From Bacteroidia bacterium (GTDB lineage: Bacteria; Bacteroidota; Bacteroidia; Bacteroidales; Rikenellaceae): a stretch of DNA of 9,540 nucleotides. Below are positions 1-6,521 of the stretch, in pieces. The first letter of the stretch is position 1. Each line of letters starts with the position of its first letter. A model generated the notes under the pieces. The model saw only the letters and a list, made by a program, of their open reading frames with translations. It did not search any database and was not told the DNA's origin. Both the position numbers and the translations under genes were made by a program. The DNA is taken from positions 1 through 9,540 of the forward strand of contig BNXD01000058.1 in NCBI GenBank assembly GCA_025999315.1, read 5' to 3'.

Positions 1-1
1 T

Positions 2-2143
2 CTATTCATTGCCCAGCACGATCGTTATGACGCTGCCGCGTGGGGCCGGTTCGCCCGGAGGGATCGATTGGGCCAGCACCTGTCCCCGGCCGCTGAAGGC
101 GACGCGCAGGCCGCTCTTCTCGAGCAGATAGACGGCCTCCTTGAGCCCCATGCCCGTTACCCGTGGCGTTACCCCCGGCGTGAGATCGACCCCTGTCAGC
201 CCCACCGACGACGAATCGGCGTGCACAACGGCCCACCGCCCCACATTGCCGCTCGAGGAGAGAGGCACGGCGAGTTTGTCGGCCACCCGGCGTATCTCTC
301 TGACGTTGCCGCCTTTGAGAGACGGGCGCGAGGAGGCATGGCGGGGATTCTGCTCCACCCCCGGCTGCCACGACACCTCGCGGGCATAGACCCGGTCAGC
401 TACGGCCCGAAAGACGGGCCCGGCGAGACTCGCCCCGTAGTAGGTGCCGCCCGAACCGGGGCGCCAGTAGGTCTTCATGCACACTATCATGGTGTAACGC
501 GGGTTGTCGGCCGGGAAGTAACCCACGATCGTGGCCAGATAGTGCCGCCCTCCGGCAGCGTCGCGGTAGCCATGGCTGTCCTGTGCGATCTGGGCCGTGC
601 CGGTCTTGGCCGCGACCCTGTAAAGAGGGTTGCGCAGTATCCTGGCCGTCCCCTCGTCGACCACCCCTTCGAGGCACTGGCGCACATTCTCGAGCGTGCG
701 GCGCGAGCAGATCGACGGGTTGAGCGTCTCGGTGGGGAACGTGCGCACCGTCTGGCCATACTGACGCAGCTCGCGCACCAGCAGCGGACGCATCATGCGC
801 CCCCCATTGGCCACGGCGTTGTAGAAGGCCAGCGTGTGCAGCGGAGTGATGCGAATGGCATACCCATATGACATCATGGTGAGGGTCATGCCGCTCCACG
901 ATCGGTCGCCGGGCCGCCACATCACCGGATCGGGCTCGCCAGGGATCTGCAGCTCCAGCGGTTTGTCGAACCCCATCTTCGACAGATGCGAAGTGAACCG
1001 ACCGGGGTCGTGGGCGTAGACCTCGTTGACGGCCTTGGCAAAACCGACGTTGGACGACTCCTCGAATATCCGTTTGAGGGTGAGCGCCCCTCCCCCCCTG
1101 TGCGAATCTACCACCACCGTCCGGCCTATCACCGCGCGGCCGTTCTCGATGTCGATGCGATGGTCGAGCTCCATGTCGCCCTCGTCGAGCAACGTGATCA
1201 GCGACACGAGTTTGAAGGTCGAGCCGGGCTCGAGGTTCATCGCCACGGCATAGTTGTAGTCCTCGACTATCGACCCGTCGCTGCGGCGGGTGAGGTTGGC
1301 CATGGCCCTTATCTCGCCCGTCGAGCTCTCCATGAGCACCGCCGTGCCCCAGTTGGCGCCCCCGGTGGCCAGCTGACGTCTGAGGACCGTCTCGGCCACA
1401 TCCTGAAGGTCGATGTCGAGCGTGGTCACCACATCGATGCCGTTGACGGGCTCGACGCCCGTGTCGCCCCCCACGGGGACCTTCACGTTGCCCGATATGC
1501 GCTGCATCAGAGCGCTGCCGTCCTCGCCTGCGAGGTAACTGTCGAACGCCCCCTCTATTCCCAGCTGCGTACCGGCCTGGTTGGTGAAACCGATGGTGCG
1601 CTGGGCCAGCGAACCGTTGGTCAGCAGCCGCTCGGGCACCTCTTCGGGCACGAACCCGCCCTTGTTGCGCCCCAGACGGAGGATCGGAAAGGCGCCTATC
1701 TGTTTGAGCTCGAGAAAATTGACCCGCCGGGGCGAGAGGCGCGCATAGCGATTGTGCCCCTTGTCGGCCCGGGCTGCGAGGAGCATGGCGCGGTAACGCT
1801 CGGCGCTGCGGTCGCCGAAAAAGCGGCTCAGCTGCAACGCCAGCGAATCGACACCCTTGCGAAAGGTGTCGTCGTCGAGCCCTTCGGCGGCAAAATCCAT
1901 GCGTATGTGGTACGTAGGCACCGAGGTGGCCAGCAGACGGCCGTCGCGGGCCAGAATATCACCTCGCTGCGCCGGTATGGTGATCTGCTCGAAGGTGATA
2001 CGCGCCGCTTCGCGTTTGAGCTTGCCCGCCTCGGGGCCGAACTGCAGCCACAGTATCTTGCCCACGATGAGCATCCCTATGAGAACGAATATCCCGTAGA
2101 GCACCCTTACGCGGGTCAGTATCACTTTTTTGATGTCGGCCAT
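2..2143 (-). CDS. ftsI: FtsI-type penicillin-binding protein (septal peptidoglycan transpeptidase) with C-terminal PASTA domain
   Basis: This class B penicillin-binding protein cross-links peptidoglycan peptides at the division septum, anchored in the inner membrane with its catalytic domain in the periplasm. The 713-residue protein has one N-terminal membrane segment (about residues 14-34) and the class B signature RGDILARDG at 60-68. All three transpeptidase motifs are present: STFK at 308-311 with the catalytic Ser308, SSN at 363-365, and KTGT at 513-516. A linker leads to a single PASTA-like domain at about 656-713, as is common in Bacteroidota FtsI/SpoVD-type proteins. The start is the ATG at 2141-2143, only 3 bases after the FtsL-like stop, which suggests translational coupling. 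The TAG stop lies at 2-4, so the gene is complete. In most dcw clusters murE follows; that position is outside the window. The motifs make the family assignment firm; the septal role is inferred from gene order. Confidence 0.96.
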   Translation of the reverse strand: MADIKKVILTRVRVLYGIFVLIGMLIVGKILWLQFGPEAGKLKREAARITFEQITIPAQRGDILARDGRLLATSVPTYHIRMDFAAEGLDDDTFRKGVDSLALQLSRFFGDRSAERYRAMLLAARADKGHNRYARLSPRRVNFLELKQIGAFPILRLGRNKGGFVPEEVPERLLTNGSLAQRTIGFTNQAGTQLGIEGAFDSYLAGEDGSALMQRISGNVKVPVGGDTGVEPVNGIDVVTTLDIDLQDVAETVLRRQLATGGANWGTAVLMESSTGEIRAMANLTRRSDGSIVEDYNYAVAMNLEPGSTFKLVSLITLLDEGDMELDHRIDIENGRAVIGRTVVVDSHRGGGALTLKRIFEESSNVGFAKAVNEVYAHDPGRFTSHLSKMGFDKPLELQIPGEPDPVMWRPGDRSWSGMTLTMMSYGYAIRITPLHTLAFYNAVANGGRMMRPLLVRELRQYGQTVRTFPTETLNPSICSRRTLENVRQCLEGVVDEGTARILRNPLYRVAAKTGTAQIAQDSHGYRDAAGGRHYLATIVGYFPADNPRYTMIVCMKTYWRPGSGGTYYGASLAGPVFRAVADRVYAREVSWQPGVEQNPRHASSRPSLKGGNVREIRRVADKLAVPLSSSGNVGRWAVVHADSSSVGLTGVDLTPGVTPRVTGMGLKEAVYLLEKSGLRVAFSGRGQVLAQSIPPGEPAPRGSVITIVLGNE

Positions 2144-2146
2144 CGA

Positions 2147-2767
2147 TTACTTTTCGACTACTTTGGGAGGTATCAGGCTCTCGCCCACCTGGGAGCCTCG
2201 CGCCCGCAGCTCGCGCACTACGGCGCTCTGTCGCGTGGCATCCATACGCATGGCGCTCAGGGCCATCGACTGCGCCCTTAGCTCGCGCACCTGGACGGTC
2301 AGCTTCTCGCGGCGACGGTAAAGCTGCTGCATGTCGAAGACGTTGTAGATATAGAACATCATCAGCAATGCGATAGCGATCAGATATTTATATGTCTTGC
2401 GTACCTCCTCGCGGTTGAGTATGCTGCCCGAGAGCACCCCCCAGAGATATTGCTTGAATTTCGACGGCGGCTCGCGACGCGCAAAATCATCCTCTTCATT
2501 CTCATCGGGCTCGTCCGCCTCCCCGGCGGCGGAGGTTGCAGCGGTTGCAGATTCGGCAGCTCCCGGTTCGGAGATTCCGGGCCGGGACTTGCCGACAGCC
2601 TTGGTCGCGGGAGGCTGCAAGGGCTCGTCCCACGGCGCAAGCACCTCGGGCAGAGACTCGGGCTCGGGCTCGAAATCGATCACCCTGATCGTTTCCGGCT
2701 GCTCGAGCTGCCGCGCAGCCTCCCTCAAAGCTTCCCGATTGCGATCTATGACCGTATCTTTAGACAC
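2147..2767 (-). CDS. ftsL: FtsL-like cell division protein, Bacteroidota type with long acidic N-terminal extension
   Basis: This is the small bitopic membrane protein found between rsmH and ftsI in Bacteroidota. By analogy with FtsL it should help assemble the divisome that activates FtsI. The 206-residue protein has an unusually long cytoplasmic part (about 1-125), rich in Pro, Ala and acidic residues (for example DEPDENEEDD at 85-94). One membrane segment follows (about 127-144, YLIAIALLMMFYIYNVF). The C-terminal part is predicted to be periplasmic, charged and coiled-coil-like (about 149-190), and ends in a basic tail. The start is a GTG at 2765-2767: upstream the frame meets a TAA after about a dozen codons with no ATG, and the next Met lies inside the membrane segment. 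The assignment rests on gene position, single-pass topology and the coiled coil, because FtsL sequences diverge greatly. Confidence 0.82.
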   Translation of the reverse strand: MSKDTVIDRNREALREAARQLEQPETIRVIDFEPEPESLPEVLAPWDEPLQPPATKAVGKSRPGISEPGAAESATAATSAAGEADEPDENEEDDFARREPPSKFKQYLWGVLSGSILNREEVRKTYKYLIAIALLMMFYIYNVFDMQQLYRRREKLTVQVRELRAQSMALSAMRMDATRQSAVVRELRARGSQVGESLIPPKVVEK

Positions 2768-2869
2768 TTGTTGCGAAATTTTGATGTTGGGTTGAAATCG
2801 TTAAATATAAAGTTATGCACTGACATCTCGACAAGTGCAATGATAACCCGTTGTGTATCGTTCGGTCTT

Positions 2870-2975
2870 GTCTATCAAGGCCGGCCCTGCCGCAGCCACA
2901 CTTTGCGCTTTTTGGGCGGTGGGCTGCACTCCTCGCCTGCGGCTTCGTCTTCCAGCCCACCGCCGTCTGCGGGCC
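2870..2975 (-). repeat. Dispersed intergenic repeat, copy A (downstream of rsmH)
   Basis: Read on the minus strand, this element starts with GGCCCGCAGACGGCGGTGG (2957-2975). It continues through a purine-rich middle to CCGCCCAAAAAGCG (2906-2919) and GTGGCTGCGGC (2889-2899), and ends in TTGATAGAC (2870-2878). The first block recurs exactly at 9360-9378. The next two recur with 13 of 14 and 11 of 11 identities, in the same order, at 9481-9494 and 9512-9522. The element begins 58 bases after the rsmH stop, in the same sense as rsmH. The conserved blocks fall in different relative reading frames in the two copies, so the conservation is of DNA or RNA rather than protein. The 5' and 3' limits are my estimate. 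Confidence 0.8.
2915..2964. repeat. 12-bp perfect inverted repeat inside copy A
   Basis: GGCGGTGGGCTG (2915-2926) and CAGCCCACCGCC (2953-2964) are exact reverse complements separated by 26 bases. As RNA this would form a strong GC-rich stem on either strand. On the minus strand the right arm is followed by CAAAAAGCGC and has no U-tract, so it does not look like an ordinary intrinsic terminator. The repeat overlaps the first conserved block of the element, so folding may be part of its function. Confidence 0.85.
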
Positions 2976-3033
2976 GCACAAAACGCGATCAAATAGCCTG
3001 CCACAATGTGCAACGCATATTTTCGCACGCCTC

Positions 3034-3933
3034 TCAACGTTTTGTGGCCGAGCGCAGGCGGGCGCTGCGCGAGCGGGGGTTGCTCTGCTGTTCGTCGCCG
3101 CCGGGGGCGATCCCCTTCGACACTTCGGTGAAGGGGGTTTGCGGCACACCGTAGAAATCCTTCTCCACCGTGCCGGCGAAGTTGCCGCTGCGCATGAAGT
3201 TTTTGACCATGCGGTCCTCGAGCGAGTGGTACGATATGACCGCCAGCCGTCCGCCCGGACGCAGCGTTCGCAGGCTCTGCTGCAGGGCCATGCCGAGGGC
3301 CGGCATCTCGCCGTTGACCTCGATGCGCACCGCCTGGAACAGCTTGGAGAGGAACTTCGAGGGGTCTTTGCGCGGAGTGCAGGGGGCGACGGCCTCCAGG
3401 AGTTGCCCCGTGGTGGTCAGCGGCCCGTCGGCGCGGGCGCGTTCGATGCAGGAGGCCACTTTCCATGGGGTCTCTATCTCGCCCCAGTCGCGCAGTATGC
3501 GCGTCAGCTCGTCCCGCGTATAGCTGCCCAGCACCTTTTCGGCGGTCAGGGTCCCCCGCCGGTTCATGCGCATGTCGAGCGGCCCGTCGGCGCGGAACGA
3601 GAAACCGCGCTCGGGGGTGTCGAAGTGGTGCGACGACACTCCCAGGTCGGCCAGCACACCGTCCACCTCTCTGATACCCAGCAGGCGCAGCTGTCCGCGC
3701 ATAAACCTGAAATTGCCGTGAACCAGCGTCAGACGCTCATCGTCGGGCCGGTTGGCGGCGGCCTCGGCGTCCTGGTCGAAAGCCACAAGACGTCCCCTGC
3801 GCCCCAGGCGCGAGAGTATCTCGCGCGAATGGCCCCCGCCCCCGAAGGTGAGGTCGACGTAGGTGCCTGCAGGCTCGATTCCGAGCATGTCGACCGACTC
3901 TTTGAGCAGAACCGGCCGGTGGTAGTCCGACAT
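3034..3933 (-). CDS. rsmH: 16S rRNA (cytosine(1402)-N4)-methyltransferase RsmH (MraW)
   Basis: RsmH uses S-adenosylmethionine to methylate N4 of C1402 in 16S rRNA, fine-tuning the ribosomal P site. It is normally near the head of the dcw cluster. The 299-residue protein has the expected order of motifs: SAM-binding DLTFGGGGHS at 27-36, the acidic FDQD at 52-55, ADLGVSSHHFD at 95-105, FQAVRIEVNGE at 199-209, ISYHSLEDR at 233-241, and the basic NPRSRSARLR tail at 285-294. The length matches the family (about 300-315). The start is the ATG at 3931-3933, next to the conserved N-terminal sequence YHRPVLLKE. A TATCTTTG promoter element lies 37 bases upstream. No mraZ directly precedes it; the neighbour on that side is the divergent glsA-like gene. 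The stop is TGA at 3034-3036. Confidence 0.97.
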   Translation of the reverse strand: MSDYHRPVLLKESVDMLGIEPAGTYVDLTFGGGGHSREILSRLGRRGRLVAFDQDAEAAANRPDDERLTLVHGNFRFMRGQLRLLGIREVDGVLADLGVSSHHFDTPERGFSFRADGPLDMRMNRRGTLTAEKVLGSYTRDELTRILRDWGEIETPWKVASCIERARADGPLTTTGQLLEAVAPCTPRKDPSKFLSKLFQAVRIEVNGEMPALGMALQQSLRTLRPGGRLAVISYHSLEDRMVKNFMRSGNFAGTVEKDFYGVPQTPFTEVSKGIAPGGDEQQSNPRSRSARLRSATKR

Positions 3934-3970
3934 GGATTGACTGTGATTTTCGGGTTGCTTAACAACCTCG

Positions 3971-3978
3971 CAAAGATA
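3971..3978 (-). promoter_or_regulatory. Candidate -7 promoter element for rsmH
   Basis: On the minus strand this reads TATCTTTG, a full match to the Bacteroidota -7 consensus TAnnTTTG. It lies 37 bases upstream of the rsmH ATG. No good -33 TTTG is seen; only a partial CTTG lies 20 bases upstream. The position between two divergent genes supports the call. Confidence 0.55.
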
Positions 3979-4038
3979 GCTCTTTCATGCCGGATTATCA
4001 AGGGCGGCAAAAGGTCGGACAAAACAAAGTTTTTTGTC

Positions 4039-4046
4039 TATTTTTG
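4039..4046 (+). promoter_or_regulatory. Candidate -7 promoter element for glsA-like gene
   Basis: TATTTTTG matches the TAnnTTTG consensus and ends 21 bases before the ATG at 4068. This would give a short 5' leader of roughly 15 bases. No TTTG is present at the usual -33 distance. The element also argues against starting the gene upstream at 3987, because translation would then begin upstream of the promoter. Confidence 0.5.
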
Positions 4047-4067
4047 TCTGAAAAAAACACCCTGTCC

Positions 4068-4886
4068 ATGGAGATCGATCTGAAAAACGTCGTCGCCTCG
4101 AAAAGCCCCCTGCTGGCAAGGCTGATCCCCGGCATGGTCTGGCGCTACCTCCACAAAACGCTGCACCTGACCGAGATAAACTTCGTCCTGACCAACTTCT
4201 CGCACCTGCCGCCCGCCGAGTTTATCCGCGCCGCGCTCGACTACATGGGGGTAGACTGTCGCATCGAGGGGCTCGAGGAGCTCGATCGGGCGGGGCGTTA
4301 TGTCTTCGCGTCGAACCATCCTTTCGGGGGGCTTGACGGCATCATCCTGGCCGAGGCCGTCCAGGCCCGCATGGGCGATGTGAGGATCATCGTCAACGAC
4401 CTGCTGATGAATCTGCCTCCGCTGACGCCCATATTCATCCCCGTCAACAAGCATGGCCGTCAGAACGCCCGCACCGCCAGGTTGCTCAAGAAAACGCTCG
4501 AAGGGGAGACCCCCGTCGTTACGTTCCCCGCCGGCCTCTGCTCGCGCCGTCGTCGTGGGGTGGTGCACGATCTGCCGTGGAAGGACAATTTCGTCAAACA
4601 GGCCATGCGCTACCGGCGCGACATCGTGCCCGTCTTCGTAGAGGGGAGGCTGAGCGACTTTTTCTATCGCCTCTCCAACCTGCGCACCTCTCTGGGCATC
4701 AAGGCCAACATCGAGATGCTCTATCTGGTGGACGAGATGTTCCGCCAGAAGGGCAAGACCTTCCGCATCCGCGTGGGAGAGCCCATACCGTGGCAGCAGG
4801 TCGACGGATGGGGACTGCCTCCCGCCCGGGCCGCCGCAAAGATATGTCAGACGGTCTACGGTATGCAGCCCGGTTGGGGAATATAA
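4068..4886 (+). CDS. glsA: GlsA-like lysophospholipid/O-acyltransferase (glycine lipid synthesis)
   Basis: This is a PlsC/LPLAT-superfamily acyltransferase, expected to add an ester-linked second fatty acid to an N-acyl amino acid at the inner membrane. In Bacteroides thetaiotaomicron the paired GlsB and GlsA make glycine lipids this way. The 272-residue protein has the acyltransferase block NHPFGGLDG at 83-91, whose His and Asp are the likely catalytic pair. It also has FIPVNKHGRQN at 123-133 and FPAGLCSR at 153-160, equivalents of the later LPLAT motifs. The His and Asp are separated by five residues rather than the classical four; as I recall, this spacing is normal in this 'hemolysin/OlsA-like' branch. 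The ATG at 4068 is preferred over a 27-codon upstream extension because a promoter element lies between them. The neighbouring GlsB-like gene supports the assignment; the substrate is inferred, and a role in phosphatidic acid synthesis cannot be excluded. Confidence 0.8.
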   Translation: MEIDLKNVVASKSPLLARLIPGMVWRYLHKTLHLTEINFVLTNFSHLPPAEFIRAALDYMGVDCRIEGLEELDRAGRYVFASNHPFGGLDGIILAEAVQARMGDVRIIVNDLLMNLPPLTPIFIPVNKHGRQNARTARLLKKTLEGETPVVTFPAGLCSRRRRGVVHDLPWKDNFVKQAMRYRRDIVPVFVEGRLSDFFYRLSNLRTSLGIKANIEMLYLVDEMFRQKGKTFRIRVGEPIPWQQVDGWGLPPARAAAKICQTVYGMQPGWGI

Positions 4887-4924
4887 AAAATCTTTGCGGC
4901 TATAGAAATTCGGCGGAAAAAGAG

Positions 4925-4932
4925 TAGTTTTG
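4925..4932 (+). promoter_or_regulatory. Candidate -7 promoter element for glsB-his genes
   Basis: TAGTTTTG matches TAnnTTTG in the 139-base gap between glsA and glsB. A TTTG at 4893-4896 is the best -33 candidate, but its 28-base spacing is longer than usual. The implied leader to the glsB ATG is about 85-90 bases, AT-rich in its middle, with a three-codon ATG-TAT-CGA-TAA at 4979-4990 that is probably fortuitous. Confidence 0.45.
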
Positions 4933-5025
4933 TGGGCCATAAGTAATCTGGAAAACTCAGAAAGACCGAAAAATTTAAATGTATCGATAATAATTGTAGA
5001 TCACCTACTATCAACCCTGCGCGTA

Positions 5026-5937
5026 ATGAAACCCGTTATCCCACCCGTCGACCGCGAGCTGCTGGAGAAGGAGCTCGACACCAAACGCCTTGTGCGCGAC
5101 ACCTCCAAGGGAGGCAATGTCATCTACGTCGTTACGGCCGGAGAGTGTCCTGCGGTGATGCGCGAGATCGGACGGTTGAGGGAGGTGGCCTTTCGCGACG
5201 CGGGCGGAGGCACCGGAGCCGAGATGGACATCGACCATTACGATACGGTCGAAGGGGGCTACCGACAGTTGATAGTGTGGGACCCCGCCGCTCGCCAGAT
5301 CGTGGGAGGCTATCGCTACATTCTCTCGCACGACGGCCATCCGCAGCACTTCTCGACCGAGCACTATTTCCGTTTCAGCGACCGGTTTCGCCAAAAGTAC
5401 CTCCCCTACACCATCGAGCTGGGGCGTTCGTTCGTCCAGCCCATGTATCAGGGTTCGGGGGCCAATCCCAAAGGGCTCTACGCTCTGGACAATCTGTGGG
5501 ACGGTCTGGGCGCGCTGATCGTCCACAATCCCGGGATGCGCTATTTCTTCGGCAAGGTGACCATGTATGGCGACTACAACCGCCGGGCACGCAACATGCT
5601 GATATACTTCCTGCGCAAATATTTTCCCGACACGGAACATCTGGTCGACCCCATCGACCCCATCGAGCTCGACATAGACCCGGCCGGTTTCGACGCCATA
5701 TTCACCGGCAGCACGTTTGGGGACGACTACCGCATCCTCTCGCGCGAAATACGCGCACTGAACGAAAACATACCTCCGCTGATCAACTCGTACATGAACC
5801 TCTCTCCCTCGATGCGCGTATTCGGCACGGTGAGAAACTCCGATTTCGGCAACGTCGAAGAGACGGGCATACTGATAACCATCAGCGACATATATCTTAA
5901 AAAAAGCGAACGCCACACCCGCAACCTTAAAGCATGA
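5026..5937 (+). CDS. glsB: GlsB/OlsB-like N-acyltransferase (GNAT-related, 'hemolysin' family)
   Basis: Members of this family move a 3-hydroxy fatty acyl group from acyl carrier protein to the amino group of an amino acid: ornithine for OlsB, glycine for Bacteroides GlsB. The 303-residue protein carries the family features RLREVAFRDAGGGTG at 50-64, an acidic MDIDHYD at 67-73, GGYRYIL at 94-100, and the core-strand motif ELGRSFVQP at 131-139. A longer C-terminal part follows (LYALDNLWDGLGALI at 151-165). The ATG at 5026 is chosen; the frame is open to a TTG at 4930, but that codon lies inside the promoter element and the added 32 residues look non-conserved. The gene's stop overlaps the hisH start (ATGA at 5934-5937). 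Together with the upstream GlsA-like gene this forms a complete N- then O-acylation pair. Glycine as substrate is inferred from Bacteroidota precedent; serine or another amino acid is possible. Confidence 0.82.
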   Translation: MKPVIPPVDRELLEKELDTKRLVRDTSKGGNVIYVVTAGECPAVMREIGRLREVAFRDAGGGTGAEMDIDHYDTVEGGYRQLIVWDPAARQIVGGYRYILSHDGHPQHFSTEHYFRFSDRFRQKYLPYTIELGRSFVQPMYQGSGANPKGLYALDNLWDGLGALIVHNPGMRYFFGKVTMYGDYNRRARNMLIYFLRKYFPDTEHLVDPIDPIELDIDPAGFDAIFTGSTFGDDYRILSREIRALNENIPPLINSYMNLSPSMRVFGTVRNSDFGNVEETGILITISDIYLKKSERHTRNLKA

Positions 5938-6521
5938 TAGCGATAGTAGATTACGATACGGGCAACCTGCGTTCGGTGGAGAACTGTCTGCGACGACTGG
6001 GGGCCGATTATGTTGTCAGCTCCGATGCGGAGGTCATTGCCGGGGCCGGGAGGGTGATCCTGCCGGGGGTGGGAGAGGCCGCCACGGCTATGCGCAACCT
6101 TCACGCCAGGGGGCTGCCCGGGGTGATCGGCTCGCTCCGCCAGCCCGTGCTGGGCATCTGCATCGGGCTGCAGCTGATGTGCCGCCACAGCGAGGAGGGC
6201 GACACGGAGTGCATGGGGATATTCGACACGCGGGTGCGGCGTTTCGAGGGGGCGGGCCCCGACCTGAAGATACCCCACATGGGGTGGAACACCATCGAAC
6301 ACCTGTCGACCCCGTTGCTGAAGGGGATCCGGGAGGGCGAGTTTGTCTATTTTGTCCACTCCTATGCCCCGGACCCGTGCGAACAGACGGTGGCCACGAC
6401 CGTCTACGGACGGCCGTTCAGCGCGGCCATCGCCCGGGAGAACTTCTACGGCACGCAGTTCCACCCCGAGAAGAGCGGCGGGGTGGGCGAGCGGATCATG
6501 CGTAACTTTCTGACACTATGA
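5934..6521 (+). CDS. hisH: Imidazole glycerol phosphate synthase, glutamine amidotransferase subunit HisH
   Basis: HisH hydrolyses glutamine and channels ammonia to HisF, which forms imidazole glycerol phosphate and AICAR in histidine synthesis. The 195-residue protein is a class I glutamine amidotransferase with the complete triad: Cys76 in GICIGLQ (74-80), and His177 and Glu179 in QFHPEKS (175-181). The oxyanion-region motif LPGVGEA lies at 43-49, and the N-terminus IAIVDYDTGNLRS (2-14) is typical of HisH. Its ATG overlaps the end of glsB by four bases and its own TGA overlaps the hisA start in the same way, so translation of the three genes is probably coupled. Its partner hisF lies about 1 kb downstream, beyond hisA and a long intergenic insert. 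Confidence 0.97.
   Translation: MIAIVDYDTGNLRSVENCLRRLGADYVVSSDAEVIAGAGRVILPGVGEAATAMRNLHARGLPGVIGSLRQPVLGICIGLQLMCRHSEEGDTECMGIFDTRVRRFEGAGPDLKIPHMGWNTIEHLSTPLLKGIREGEFVYFVHSYAPDPCEQTVATTVYGRPFSAAIARENFYGTQFHPEKSGGVGERIMRNFLTL

Larger units (their letters stand above)
2768..3033. other. rsmH-ftsL intergenic region holding a repeat element
   Basis: This 266-base gap interrupts a gene pair that is usually tightly packed. It holds the GC-rich repeat at 2870-2975 and, nearer the FtsL-like gene, an AT-rich stretch (about 2780-2820). In that stretch, on the minus strand, TAACTTTA (2808-2815) matches the Bacteroidota -7 consensus TAnnTTTG at all but the last defined base. A 6-bp inverted repeat (TGCACT 2816-2821 / AGTGCA 2834-2839) sits directly upstream of it. 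A secondary promoter for the FtsL-like gene and ftsI is therefore possible but weakly supported. No conserved coding region is evident here; the open frames across it are extensions or shadows. Confidence 0.6.

Noticed and set aside
986..2281. Plus-strand 431-codon open frame opposite ftsI and the FtsL-like gene
   Set aside because: It is antisense to a gene with complete transpeptidase motifs, and its His/Arg/Gly-rich translation has no domain. Long antisense frames are common in GC-rich DNA.
2879..2975. A basic PPKKRKV-like peptide in one minus-strand frame of copy A, resembling a nuclear localisation signal
   Set aside because: The frame is short, has no convincing start, and its blocks fall in different relative frames in copy C, so the resemblance is chance.
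2851..4083. Plus-strand 410-codon frame opposite rsmH
   Set aside because: It mirrors the rsmH codon pattern, has no recognisable motifs and crosses the divergent promoter region.
4038..4940. Minus-strand 300-codon frame opposite the glsA-like gene
   Set aside because: It is a shadow of glsA, which has clear acyltransferase motifs on the plus strand.
5011..5916. Minus-strand 301-codon frame opposite glsB
   Set aside because: It is a shadow frame with no motif support; glsB has conserved motifs and an ATGA overlap with hisH.
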